From positions 1-64,000 of the forward strand of contig CAIYQZ010000079.1 in NCBI GenBank assembly GCA_903928495.1: a stretch of DNA of 64,000 nucleotides. Direction: 5' to 3'. This document shows positions 44,592 through 53,006 of the stretch, piece by piece. The translations under genes were made by a program, and so were the position numbers. The stretch is from an uncultured bacterium (GTDB lineage: Bacteria > Pseudomonadota > Gammaproteobacteria > Burkholderiales > Burkholderiaceae_C). The first letter of the stretch is position 1. The number at the start of each line of letters is the position of its first letter. The notes below the pieces were generated by a model, which had not been told where the DNA came from, searched no databases, and was given only the letters and a program-made list of their open reading frames with translations.

Positions 44592-45236
44592 TCAAGCGCT
44601 GGCTGGCAACAGGCTGAGCAACGCAAAGTGCACTGCGCCCGCCTTGCCCTGTCGGTGGACACTCAGCCCCAGCGCAGCGAGTTCTTCTGCACCCCACACC
44701 CGGGGTGACTCCAGGTACACCAGCCCCTGAGGCCCAAGGCACCCTTTGCTGGCAGCCAGCGCATCACGCACCAGGGTGTCGTTGTTGCCGTCGAGAAACG
44801 GGGGGTCGAGAAACACCAGGTCAACACCTCGCCCGGCACGGCGACGCAGCGCGGTGAGCCCCTCTTCGCGTTCCACACCCACGACAGTGGCTTTCAGGCG
44901 AGAAGCGCTCTGGCGCAGGCTTTGCACCAGGCCGGCATCGGTGTCCACCAGCAGCACCTCGGTGGCACCACGCGAGGCCGCCTCAAAGCCCAGTGCACCC
45001 GAACCTGCAAACGCATCGATGCAGCGAAACCCGGTGAGGTCCTGGCCCAGCCAGTTGAACAAGGTCTCGCGCACCCGGTTGGGGGTGGGGCGCAAGCCGG
45101 GCAGTGCCGACACGGGCAACTTGGAACGCTTCCACAGCCCGCCAATGATGCGAACCTCTTGGGGCGGTGTCGCTGACGGTGAGCGAGGCTTGCTGTTGTT
45201 GGGGCGTTTGTCGCGTGGTGAGGCTGATGAGGGCAT
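44592..45236 (-). CDS. rsmD: 16S rRNA (guanine(966)-N2)-methyltransferase RsmD
   Basis: A 214-residue Rossmann-fold methyltransferase. RIIGGLWKRSKLPV and LRPTPNRVRETLFNWLG are family N-terminal motifs, FRCIDAFAGSGALGFEAASRG binds SAM, and VDLVFLDPPFLDGN is the catalytic DPPF motif. The first 25 residues are polar and variable. It precedes coaD, a very common order, and follows the M16 peptidase pair on the minus strand. Confidence 0.96.
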   Translation of the reverse strand: MPSSASPRDKRPNNSKPRSPSATPPQEVRIIGGLWKRSKLPVSALPGLRPTPNRVRETLFNWLGQDLTGFRCIDAFAGSGALGFEAASRGATEVLLVDTDAGLVQSLRQSASRLKATVVGVEREEGLTALRRRAGRGVDLVFLDPPFLDGNNDTLVRDALAASKGCLGPQGLVYLESPRVWGAEELAALGLSVHRQGKAGAVHFALLSLLPASA

Positions 45237-45277
45237 GCCTTGAGCTTAACCGGGTGCCCGGCAGGCGCGCGAACACC

Positions 45278-46627
45278 TCATGGCCCGCCCACCACCACCG
45301 ACACCATGCGATCAGGCTGCAGCACCCGACCAAAGGCCCGGCGGATGTCTGCCGCCGTGACGGCCTGCACGGCATCCGTCCAGGTTTGCAGGTAAGTCGG
45401 GGGCAGACCCAGCCACAGGATGTTGGCCACGTTGTCAAGCAGTTTGCGGTTGGTGTCGATGCGCAGTGCAAAGCCGTTGACCATGAACGCCTTGGCGGCT
45501 TGCAGCTCGGCATCGGTCGGGCCATCGACGACAAATCGGGCCACCACCTCGCGCACTAGGGCCAGGGCCTGGTCGGCCTGGTCGGGGCGGGTTTGCAGAC
45601 CCACGGTGAACGCGCCAGCGTGGTTGCCGGGCGCAAAGTAGCTGTAGACGCCGTAGGTGAGGCCGCGTTTCTCGCGCACCTCGGCCATCAGGCGCGAGGC
45701 AAAACCGCCACCACCCAGCACGTAGTTGCCCAGCAGCAACGGAAAAAAGTCTGGGTCGCTGCGCGGGTAACCAGGCTGTCCCAGCAGCACATGGGCCTGC
45801 GCGGTGGTCATGGGCACGCGCACATCGGTAGAGGCTGCCAGGGGTACGACCTCTGGCACAGCAGTCAGTGGTGCGCACACCGCTTGGGGCAAGTGGCGCA
45901 GCAGGGCAGACACCACGTCATCGGCCTGGGCGCGGCTGACGGCACCCACAAGGCTCACCTTTGCGTCGCAGGCGCGCACGGTGCGTTTCCAGTAGGCGGC
46001 CATGTCAGCCAACGAAACCTGCGCCAGCGTGTCGGGTGTGGCCTCCTGGCCGTAGGGGTGGCTGCCGTACACGGCAGCGGCAAAGCGCCGACCGGCCACG
46101 GTGGCGGGCTGGGTGCTGGCGTCGCGCCAGGCTGCCGCCATGCGCTCGCGATCGCGCTGCCAGACGGCATCGGTGGCAACGGCAGCAGGCGCGTCGAACG
46201 GTGGGCGGGCCAATTGTCGGGCCGCCAGCGCCAGCGCGGCGGGCAACACATCGTCGGCGGTGAGCGTGCGCAACGAGAACGCCAGCTTGTCGACCCCGGC
46301 CGAGGCCGACCACTGGGCGCCAAGGTCCATCCAGCGCTCGGTCAGTTGGTTTTCATCGAGGGCGGGTTCGCTGCCCAGCGGGGCCAGGCCACGCTGGCTC
46401 ATGAGGGCGGCGGCAGATGCCAGCCCAGCCTGTGTGGCCGGGTCGCGGCGGCTGCCACCGTCGAACTCCAGCCGAACGTCCAGCATGGGAATGCTGGGTG
46501 CAGCCACCAGCGCCACGCGGGCTCCACTGGGGTGCTGCCACATGTCCACCACTGGCGTGGCCTGCAGCCACGCAGGCCAAAAAAACAAGCACAAAAGTGC
46601 CCTGGTGCTTGACTGTATTGACTTCAT
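45278..46627 (-). CDS. M16-family (insulinase-like) protein lacking the zinc motif
   Basis: A 449-residue M16 homologue with a signal peptide (residues 1-22). The HxxEH zinc motif expected near residue 75 is absent (the region reads GLASAAALMSQRGL), so it should be inactive itself. The C-terminal half retains the substrate-binding RGLTYGVYSYF region. Its neighbour upstream keeps HVLEH, so the two probably form an alpha/beta-type heterodimer as in mitochondrial processing peptidase. The start codon and first codons lie in a dispersed repeat copy. The gap to the partner gene is only 18 bases. Confidence 0.9.
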   Translation of the reverse strand: MKSIQSSTRALLCLFFWPAWLQATPVVDMWQHPSGARVALVAAPSIPMLDVRLEFDGGSRRDPATQAGLASAAALMSQRGLAPLGSEPALDENQLTERWMDLGAQWSASAGVDKLAFSLRTLTADDVLPAALALAARQLARPPFDAPAAVATDAVWQRDRERMAAAWRDASTQPATVAGRRFAAAVYGSHPYGQEATPDTLAQVSLADMAAYWKRTVRACDAKVSLVGAVSRAQADDVVSALLRHLPQAVCAPLTAVPEVVPLAASTDVRVPMTTAQAHVLLGQPGYPRSDPDFFPLLLGNYVLGGGGFASRLMAEVREKRGLTYGVYSYFAPGNHAGAFTVGLQTRPDQADQALALVREVVARFVVDGPTDAELQAAKAFMVNGFALRIDTNRKLLDNVANILWLGLPPTYLQTWTDAVQAVTAADIRRAFGRVLQPDRMVSVVVGGP

Positions 46628-46640
46628 AGCTATGTATTGT
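46580..46640 (-). repeat. Dispersed repeat, copy 6, overlapping the start of an M16 gene
   Basis: Read on the minus strand: CATAGCTATGAAGTC, CAATACAGTCAAGCACCAGG, then TTTTGTGCTTGTTTTTTTGG. The ATG inside TAGCTATG is the start codon of the inactive M16 protein, so the repeat encodes much of its signal peptide. The motif order agrees with copies 2, 3 and 7. Confidence 0.6.
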
Positions 46641-46645
46641 TTGTA

Positions 46646-48082
46646 TCAATGCCGACTGTCCAGCCGTGGGCGCTGCGAGGCGGATTGCTGACGCAGGGCC
46701 AGTGCCTCGCGGTCCGGCACCAGGGTGGCTTGCGTCATCTGCTCCGGGCTGAACCAGCGGGCCGCCACGGCCTGCACTTGCTGGGGTGTGACGCGGCGCA
46801 GGCTTTGCAGCAGCCGTTGCGACGCATCCAGGGGCCAGCCCTGCACCCACTGGCGGCCCAGTTCATTGGCCTGGGCAAACACGGCGTCGAGCTTGTAGAC
46901 CTCTGAGGCACGCCACTGGTTTTTCACGCGGTTTAGTTCTTCGGGCAACACGCCATGAGTCGCCACCCGCGCCACTTCCTCACGCAGGGCCTGGGCCAAG
47001 GCTTCGGGGGTTTGCCCGGCGGCGGGCGTGCCATCCAGCACAAATTGGCCAGGGCCCCTGCCTGTGCCACTGAAGTAAGCCCCGGCAGCGTCGGCCAGGC
47101 GTTCGCCTGCAGGCCGCTGAACCAGTTGGCGGCCCAGGCGTGCGCCCTCGTACCCGTCGAGCACGGCAGCCAACATCACCAGCGCCAAGGCGTCCTGGCT
47201 GTCCGCATCGGTCGCATCGGGGTCGCTCAGGCGAGGGGCGCGGAAAGACAGAGCAACGTACGGCTGTTCGGCAGGCGCTTTCACATCGATGCGCCGTTCG
47301 CCCAGTTGCGGTGGCTCCTGCCGGGGTTTGCGCACGGGCACCGCGCGGGCGGGAATCTGCCCGTAGGTCGCTTGCGCCCACTCCAGCACCTGCGCGGGGT
47401 CGACATCCCCTGCCACCACCACCGCTGCGTTGGCCGGCACGTACCAAAGCTGGTGGAAGCTGCGCACGTCATCGGGCGTGAGGTTTTCGATGTCGTTCAT
47501 CCAGCCGATGACCGGACGGCGGTAGGGGTGGGCCACCCAGGCGGTGGCACTCAGCGCCTCACCCAGCAGGGCGCGGGGCTGGTCGTCGACGCGCTGGCGA
47601 CGCTCTTCCTTGATGACCTCGATTTCGCGCTTGAACTCGTCGTCCACCCACTGGTTGTGGGCAAAGCGGTCGGCCTCCAGTTCCATCACTTCCTTCAGGC
47701 GACCGGACGGCACCTGCTGGTGGTAAGCCGTCATGTCGCGGCTGGTGAAGGCGTTGTCACGCCCACCCAGCGCCGCCACACGGCGCGAAAACTCGCCAGG
47801 CTTCAAACGGGGCGTGCCTTTGAACATCATGTGCTCCAGCACATGGGCCACACCGCTGGTGCCGTCCACTTCATCCATGGAGCCCACCCGTACCCACAGC
47901 ATGTGGGCAACCGTGGGTGCGCGGCGGTCTGCTTTGATGATGAGGGTGAGACCGTTGGACAGCGTGTGTTGCACCGCCACAGACGACGGGGTGGGATCGG
48001 CAGGGCTGGCCCACGCCGCGGTGCTCACGCTGAGCGCCAGGACCATGGCGCGGGAGCAGATATGGAGGAACTGGGGTTTCAT
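46646..48082 (-). CDS. M16-family zinc metallopeptidase (active partner)
   Basis: A 478-residue exported peptidase. A signal peptide covers about residues 1-25 (RAMVLALSVSTAAWAS). The inverted zinc motif HVLEH is at residues 80-84, and the third ligand glutamate is expected in ELEADRFAHNQW some 75 residues later, so it should be catalytic. ATG at 48082 gives the signal peptide; longer in-frame starts would run into ftsY and are rejected. It lies upstream of the inactive partner and divergent from ftsY, 29 bases apart. The substrate is probably periplasmic peptides. Confidence 0.94.
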   Translation of the reverse strand: MKPQFLHICSRAMVLALSVSTAAWASPADPTPSSVAVQHTLSNGLTLIIKADRRAPTVAHMLWVRVGSMDEVDGTSGVAHVLEHMMFKGTPRLKPGEFSRRVAALGGRDNAFTSRDMTAYHQQVPSGRLKEVMELEADRFAHNQWVDDEFKREIEVIKEERRQRVDDQPRALLGEALSATAWVAHPYRRPVIGWMNDIENLTPDDVRSFHQLWYVPANAAVVVAGDVDPAQVLEWAQATYGQIPARAVPVRKPRQEPPQLGERRIDVKAPAEQPYVALSFRAPRLSDPDATDADSQDALALVMLAAVLDGYEGARLGRQLVQRPAGERLADAAGAYFSGTGRGPGQFVLDGTPAAGQTPEALAQALREEVARVATHGVLPEELNRVKNQWRASEVYKLDAVFAQANELGRQWVQGWPLDASQRLLQSLRRVTPQQVQAVAARWFSPEQMTQATLVPDREALALRQQSASQRPRLDSRH

Positions 48083-48111
48083 AGAATGCACTAGACACCA
48101 GAAAGTGGCCA

Positions 48112-49239
48112 ATGTTCTCGTTCTTCCGAAAAAAACCCGCCGTTCCACCTGCCGCAGCCGCCACGCCCCCTGCACCACCCACGCCCGGCGTGCCATCTGC
48201 TGCCGCTCCAACCGTTGTTCCTTCTGTTCCTGCGACCTCAGCGCCACCCACGTCTGCCTTCACCGTTGCCACGGCAGCACCTCCCTCCCCCGCCTCGGAA
48301 CAGGCCAAGCCCGAACGCAGCGGCTGGCTCGACAAACTCAAGGCCGGGTTGAAGAAAACCGGCAGCGCCATTGCGACCGTGTTCACGGGCACGCAGATCG
48401 ACGATGCCCTGTACGAAGAACTGGAAACCGCGCTGCTGATGGCCGACACCGGCATCAAAGCCACCGAACACCTGCTGGCCGACCTCAAGCGCCGCGTGAA
48501 AGAGAGCAAAACCACCGACCCGGCAGCCGTCAAAGGCCTGCTGGCCGACGCACTGACCGACCTGCTCAAGCCGCTGGAGAAAAGCCTGGCTGTGGGCCTG
48601 CGCGCTGGTGCCGAGCCCGGCAGCCTGGACGAGCCCACCGTGTTCATGGTGGCCGGGGTCAACGGCGCGGGCAAAACCACCAGCATTGGCAAACTCACCC
48701 GCCACCTGAGCGAGGCCGGGGCCAGCGTGCTGCTGGCGGCGGCGGACACCTTCCGCGCTGCCGCGCGAGAGCAACTGGGCGTGTGGGCCAACCGCAACAC
48801 GGTGGACATCATCAGCCAGGACGGGGGCGACCCCGCAGCCGTGAGCTTTGACGCCGTGGCTGCCGGCAAGGCGCGCGGCAAAGATGTGGTGCTGGTGGAC
48901 ACCGCCGGCCGCCTGCCCACCCAACTGCACCTGATGGAAGAGCTGCGCAAAATCAAACGCGTGGTGCAAAAGGCGCAAGCCAGCGCCCCCAACGAAGTGC
49001 TGCTGGTGATCGACGGCAACACCGGCCAGAACGCCTTGACTCAGGTCAAGGCTTTTGACGAGGCGCTGGGCCTGACGGGCCTGATCGTCACCAAGCTGGA
49101 CGGCACGGCCAAAGGCGGCGTGCTGGCCGCCATCGCCCGCGAGCACCCCATTCCGGTGTATTTCATCGGCGTGGGCGAAAAGCTGGAAGACCTGCAGACG
49201 TTCAACGCCCGCGAGTTTGCTCAGGCGTTGCTGGGCTGA
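48112..49239 (+). CDS. ftsY: Signal recognition particle receptor FtsY
   Basis: A 375-residue SRP receptor GTPase targeting ribosomes to the inner membrane. The first 65 residues are Pro/Ala-rich and variable; the N domain (about 75-160) and G domain follow with VAGVNGAGKTTSIGKLTRHL (G1), DTFRAAAREQL, VLVDTAGRLPTQLHLMEEL (G3), TKLDGTAKGGVL (G4) and the final GVGEKLEDLQTFNAREFAQAL. No ftsE or ftsX follows. It is divergent from the M16 pair. Confidence 0.97.
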   Translation: MFSFFRKKPAVPPAAAATPPAPPTPGVPSAAAPTVVPSVPATSAPPTSAFTVATAAPPSPASEQAKPERSGWLDKLKAGLKKTGSAIATVFTGTQIDDALYEELETALLMADTGIKATEHLLADLKRRVKESKTTDPAAVKGLLADALTDLLKPLEKSLAVGLRAGAEPGSLDEPTVFMVAGVNGAGKTTSIGKLTRHLSEAGASVLLAAADTFRAAAREQLGVWANRNTVDIISQDGGDPAAVSFDAVAAGKARGKDVVLVDTAGRLPTQLHLMEELRKIKRVVQKAQASAPNEVLLVIDGNTGQNALTQVKAFDEALGLTGLIVTKLDGTAKGGVLAAIAREHPIPVYFIGVGEKLEDLQTFNAREFAQALLG

Positions 49240-49275
49240 CGCTCGGCGCCGCCCTCCTGCCCGCCGATTGAAGGC

Positions 49276-50589
49276 TCAGGCCTTCAGGAACACATCCCTG
49301 TCGGGCGCAAAACATGCGTGCAGTGGCAGCAGTGCACCACCCAAGGCGCGGGCGTCGGAGCCCATTTGCCCCTGCTCAATGCGGGGAGGAGCAAACAGCC
49401 CTTCCCAGTTGTAGCCAGTGAGTGCTGCGCGGGTGCGCTCCAGTAGCAGTTGCAACAGCTCCGGTGCGAGCGAGCCGTCCACCACCACAGCCTCCACGTC
49501 CAGAAACGCAGTACCCGACACCACACACTGGGCGAGCGCCTGGGCGCAACTGGACACCCAGGCCTGGGTGTGCTCCAGCCACGGGGCTTGCAGGGCACGC
49601 TGGTCGTACGCGGCGGTGGGGTCAAGGCTGTGTTCGCGCAGGCGCTGCTCCAGATCCCAGAGCGATGCCTGGCTGATGAGTTGCGCGGGGGCAGCGCCCT
49701 CCCCTGCCAACGCAGTCCGCAGGGGCAGCGAAGCCACGGCGCATGAGTTGCCGTTGACGCCCCGGTGCAGGTGTGAGTGCAACACAAGCCCGCCGCCCAC
49801 AAAGGTGTCGATGAACAGGTACAAAAAGCTGGTGATGTCGCGGCCCCGGCCCAGGACCAGCTCGGCCACGGTGGCCGCCGTGGTGTCTTTGGCAAAGCTC
49901 ACGGGCAGATCGGTCATGGCCTGCACCTCGGCAGCCAGATCGATGTGGGACCAGGCATCGGCCTGCACGTCAGACAGCCCCAGCATGCGGTGCCATCCAC
50001 CCAAGTGAAACGGCGCGGCCACACCGACGCCCACCACCCGGCTGCGCAGGGGCCCGAGGCTGCGCAGCAGCGTGTTGAGATTGGTGGACAAGGCCGGCAG
50101 CAGCGTGGCCACGTCGGGAAAGGCGTACGGCATGACCAACCGCTGGCGCACCGCGCCGGTGAAATCGACCAGCAGGCAGTCTGCGCTGCGCCGGCCGATT
50201 TTGATGCCCACGGCAAACGCGCCATCAGGATTGAGGCCCAACGGAACGGACGGCTGCCCGATTTTTCCCCTGATGGGGGCTTCGCGGCGAAGCAGTTGTT
50301 CTTCGTCCAGTCGCGCGGTGATGAGCCCAATGGTTTGAGCGGTGAGTCCGGTCAACCGGGCCAACTCGGCCTTGGGGGTGGCGCCGTGCACACGCAAGGC
50401 CTGCAACACCACGCGGTCGTTGAACTGCCGCATGCCCACCTGGTTGGAGCCCCGGCTGCGGGGTCGGCTCGCGGGTTCGGTCGCGTCTGTAGAAGGGGTA
50501 ACTGCCTGTTCGCTCAAGGTTGTCCTGCGCATTCTGGAGAACCGCGCTGCAGGGGCAGCGGATCTGGCTCTGAGCATTCCGTTATACAC
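49276..50589 (-). CDS. ROK-family transcriptional regulator
   Basis: A 437-residue regulator combining an N-terminal winged helix (RVHGATPKAELARLTGLTAQ and LDEEQLL) with a sugar-kinase-like ROK domain (GVGVAAPFHLGG; VSFAKDTTAATVAELVLGRG; FIDTFVGGGLVLHSHLHRG). Such proteins bind sugars or sugar phosphates and repress sugar genes. The strict ROK zinc motif is not evident. It ends the minus-strand run that begins with the ABC importer, 76 bases after the mutarotase gene, so it probably regulates sugar uptake. GTG at 50589 gives the longest protein; ATG at 50577 or 50532 are alternatives. Confidence 0.9.
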   Translation of the reverse strand: MYNGMLRARSAAPAARFSRMRRTTLSEQAVTPSTDATEPASRPRSRGSNQVGMRQFNDRVVLQALRVHGATPKAELARLTGLTAQTIGLITARLDEEQLLRREAPIRGKIGQPSVPLGLNPDGAFAVGIKIGRRSADCLLVDFTGAVRQRLVMPYAFPDVATLLPALSTNLNTLLRSLGPLRSRVVGVGVAAPFHLGGWHRMLGLSDVQADAWSHIDLAAEVQAMTDLPVSFAKDTTAATVAELVLGRGRDITSFLYLFIDTFVGGGLVLHSHLHRGVNGNSCAVASLPLRTALAGEGAAPAQLISQASLWDLEQRLREHSLDPTAAYDQRALQAPWLEHTQAWVSSCAQALAQCVVSGTAFLDVEAVVVDGSLAPELLQLLLERTRAALTGYNWEGLFAPPRIEQGQMGSDARALGGALLPLHACFAPDRDVFLKA

Positions 50590-50665
50590 AACTCAACCTG
50601 CGTTTCAAGTGATGGATATCAAGCGAACAGTTGGCCCCGTTTGACCCAAGTCAACAGGAGCCAGA

Positions 50666-51118
50666 TCAGGCCCGCAACGGCTCGCCGAGCACGCCCTTGT
50701 GCAAGATGAAGTTGCCCCATGGCTGCATTTCCCCCGTGACCACGATGGCATAGGCGATGGACACCTGGTCATAAAAAGCGTAGCGTTCAACGCTTTCCAC
50801 ACTTGCGCCAGGTGCCAAATCAGCTTGTAAATGAGCCACCACCTCGCGTTGCAACGCACTCAGGTAAGGGGCGTCGGTGCCACCCACCTGCATGCAGGCC
50901 ACGGGGTGGGGGATGTCGGACGCCAGCGGCAACAGGCTGGTGACAGCCTGCACCGCCCGCAACATGCCCACACCGGGCAAACGCACGATGGGTTTGCCCG
51001 CGCCCAGGCTCATCGCGGTGAAGTTGGCGTCGGCCAGCACCAGGGTGTCGTCATGGCCCATTTTGGCCATGATTTTCAGCAGCTCCGGGCTGAGGACCGG
51101 GTCGATTCCTTTAAGCAA
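50666..51118 (-). CDS. RbsD/FucU-family sugar mutarotase
   Basis: A 150-residue protein. LKGIDPVLSPELLKIMAKMGHDDTLVLADANF and the C-terminal ERYAFYDQVSIAYAIVVTGE and GNFILHKGVL are closer in my recollection to L-fucose mutarotase FucU than to ribose pyranase RbsD; the His of MGHDD is the expected catalytic residue. Such enzymes interconvert anomers of sugars entering by ABC transport. It overlaps the ATPase gene by eight bases, so it belongs to the importer operon. The true sugar is unproven. Confidence 0.88.
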   Translation of the reverse strand: MLKGIDPVLSPELLKIMAKMGHDDTLVLADANFTAMSLGAGKPIVRLPGVGMLRAVQAVTSLLPLASDIPHPVACMQVGGTDAPYLSALQREVVAHLQADLAPGASVESVERYAFYDQVSIAYAIVVTGEMQPWGNFILHKGVLGEPLRA

Positions 51119-51911
51119 GGCAGTCCTCCGGCAGTTCGGCAGCGCTCTTGGCTCCGGTCATCACGGCCACCGTGTCGCTCATGCTGATCTTTTTCGGGTT
51201 GACCACCGCAGCCCGCTTGCCCAACCGGGCAATGTGGATGCGGTCGGCAATCTCGAACACGTGCGGCATGTTGTGGCTGATGAGGATGACGGGCAGCCCC
51301 TTGTCGCGCACACGGCGAATCAGCTCCAGCACCATGTTGCCCTCCTTCACGCCCAGAGCGGCGGTGGGTTCGTCCATGATGACGACGTGCTGCGCGAAGG
51401 CAGCGGCGCGGGCCACGGCCACGCACTGGCGCTGGCCACCCGACAGCGTTTCCACCGCCTGGGTCATGCTGCGGATGCCGACCTTCAGGTTGTTCATGCG
51501 GGCGATGCTTTCAGCCAGCATTTTTTTCTTGTCGATCATCTGCAGCACGCTGCCCAGGAACCCTGGGCGACGGATTTCGCGACCCAGGAACAGGTTTTCG
51601 GCAATGGTCATGGCAGGTGCGACGGCCAGGTCCTGGTACACCGTTTCAATGCCGGCGCGGCGCGCATCGATGGGGCTCTTGAACCTGGCGGCTTGGCCAT
51701 CCAGAAAAATCTCTCCCTCGTCTGGGATGGTGGCACCCGCCAGGCACTTGATGAGACTGGATTTGCCTGCACCGTTGTCGCCAATGACCGCCATGATTTC
51801 GCCGGCACGCAGTTCAAAGTCGGCACCGTCGAGGGCCGTCACCTGGCCGTAGCGCTTGACCAGGCCCTTGGCCTGGATCACGAAGGGTTGTGTGGCTGGA
51901 GTATTCATCAA
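51111..51911 (-). CDS. frcA: Sugar ABC transporter ATP-binding protein (FrcA-like)
   Basis: A 266-residue ATPase of a CUT2-type sugar importer. Walker A is GDNGAGKSSLIKCLAGA, the signature LSGGQRQCVAVARAAAF and Walker B HVVIMDEPTAALGVKEG are intact, and the H-loop ISHNMPHVFEIADR follows. CUT2 ATPases are usually two fused halves (about 500 residues); a single-domain form of this size is known for the fructose system Frc. It overlaps the permease gene by ATGA and the mutarotase gene by eight bases. Confidence 0.9.
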   Translation of the reverse strand: MMNTPATQPFVIQAKGLVKRYGQVTALDGADFELRAGEIMAVIGDNGAGKSSLIKCLAGATIPDEGEIFLDGQAARFKSPIDARRAGIETVYQDLAVAPAMTIAENLFLGREIRRPGFLGSVLQMIDKKKMLAESIARMNNLKVGIRSMTQAVETLSGGQRQCVAVARAAAFAQHVVIMDEPTAALGVKEGNMVLELIRRVRDKGLPVILISHNMPHVFEIADRIHIARLGKRAAVVNPKKISMSDTVAVMTGAKSAAELPEDCLA

Positions 51912-52867
51912 CGTGCTCCTTTGCGAGACATCTGGTCGGTCAGCACGGCCAGGATCACCAGCACACCAGTGACCAGAATCTGATACACCGACGACACGCC
52001 CATGAGCGTGAGGCCGTTGCGGAACACGCCGACGATCAGTGCGCCGACCAGGGTGCCGAGAATGATGCCGCGCCCGCCAAACAGGCTGGTGCCACCCAGC
52101 ACCACGGCGGTGATGGCGTCCAGGTTTTCGGTCTGTCCGGCGTTGGGGTCACCCGCGCCGATGCGGGCCACGCTCAGCAGCGAGGCCAGGCCATAGAACA
52201 CGCCAGCGAGCATGTACACACCCAACAGCACCTTGTCGGTGGAAATGCCGGTGAGGCGGGTGGCTTCGGGGCTGTTGCCCACGGCATAGATGTGTCGGCC
52301 CGGCGCGGTTTCGCGCAAAAACAGCCAGGTGATGAGGTACAGCGCCAGCATCAGCACCACGCCGTACAGGATGTTGGTCTGACCAATGCGGAACGAGTTG
52401 CCCAACCACGTCATGCCCTCAGACACATCGGTGATGGTTTGCGAGCCCGAATACAGCTGGGTGATGGCAAACGCAATGTTCAGCGTGCCCAGCGTGACGA
52501 TGAACGGAGGCAATTTGGCTTTGGTGACGAGCAGACCGTTGACCATGCCAAACAGAGTGGTGGCGGTGATGCCGAGCATGATGGCCACTGGGGCAGGCAG
52601 GCCCAGGTCCGCACCCATTTTGGTCATGACGATGCTGCCCAGCGCCATGATCATGCCGCACGACAAATCGATACCGGCGGTGAGGATGATGAGGGTTTGG
52701 CCAATGGCGATGGTGCCCACCACCATGACCTGCTGCAGGATCAGCGAAAAGTTTTGCAGCGTGAGAAAGCGCTCGTTCTGCGTCGCGAAAAAAAGGCAGG
52801 CACACACCAGGGCAATGAAGGGCCCGAGGGTGCCCATGGGGGGCAGTTTCGATGTGAGGGTGTTCAT
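51908..52867 (-). CDS. frcC: Sugar ABC transporter permease (FrcC-like)
   Basis: A 319-residue inner-membrane permease of the BPD_transp_2 (RbsC/FrcC) family with about eight to ten hydrophobic segments. IAIGQTLIILTAGIDLSCGMIMAL is the conserved segment of ribose-type permeases, and GRHIYAVGNSPEATRLTGIS the EAA-like cytoplasmic loop; AITAVVLGGTSLFGGRG and the C-terminal VGVFRNGLTLMGVSSVYQIL follow. ATG at 52867 is selected, giving the first helix LGPFIALVCACLFFA after a short cytoplasmic tail. It follows the binding-protein gene after 139 bases that include a stem-loop. Confidence 0.92.
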   Translation of the reverse strand: MNTLTSKLPPMGTLGPFIALVCACLFFATQNERFLTLQNFSLILQQVMVVGTIAIGQTLIILTAGIDLSCGMIMALGSIVMTKMGADLGLPAPVAIMLGITATTLFGMVNGLLVTKAKLPPFIVTLGTLNIAFAITQLYSGSQTITDVSEGMTWLGNSFRIGQTNILYGVVLMLALYLITWLFLRETAPGRHIYAVGNSPEATRLTGISTDKVLLGVYMLAGVFYGLASLLSVARIGAGDPNAGQTENLDAITAVVLGGTSLFGGRGIILGTLVGALIVGVFRNGLTLMGVSSVYQILVTGVLVILAVLTDQMSRKGAR

Positions 52868-52943
52868 GGCGGGGGCCAATCCGTTTTTGTTGAAAAGGAG
52901 GCTGCCACACCGCCCTGACCCACAAGCTGGCCAGGGGAGTGGT

Positions 52944-52978
52944 GACGGCCCGCCCGTCTGACGCGGGAGGTGTCCGTC
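52944..52978 (-). other. Stem-loop between binding-protein and permease genes
   Basis: GACGG/CCGTC and CCCGC/GCGGG arms nest around a nine-base loop with a six-base bulge. There is no T-run. Such structures between binding-protein and permease genes often lower readthrough or protect the upstream message, which would raise the binding protein above the permease. The role is inferred. Confidence 0.4.
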
Positions 52979-53006
52979 GTTGCAGGTCAAGCCACAGGCT
53001 CAGACC

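Noticed and set aside
49270-49285. GAAGGC-TCAG-GCCTTC hairpin between ftsY and the ROK gene as a terminator
   Set aside because: No T-run on either strand and it overlaps the ROK gene stop region.
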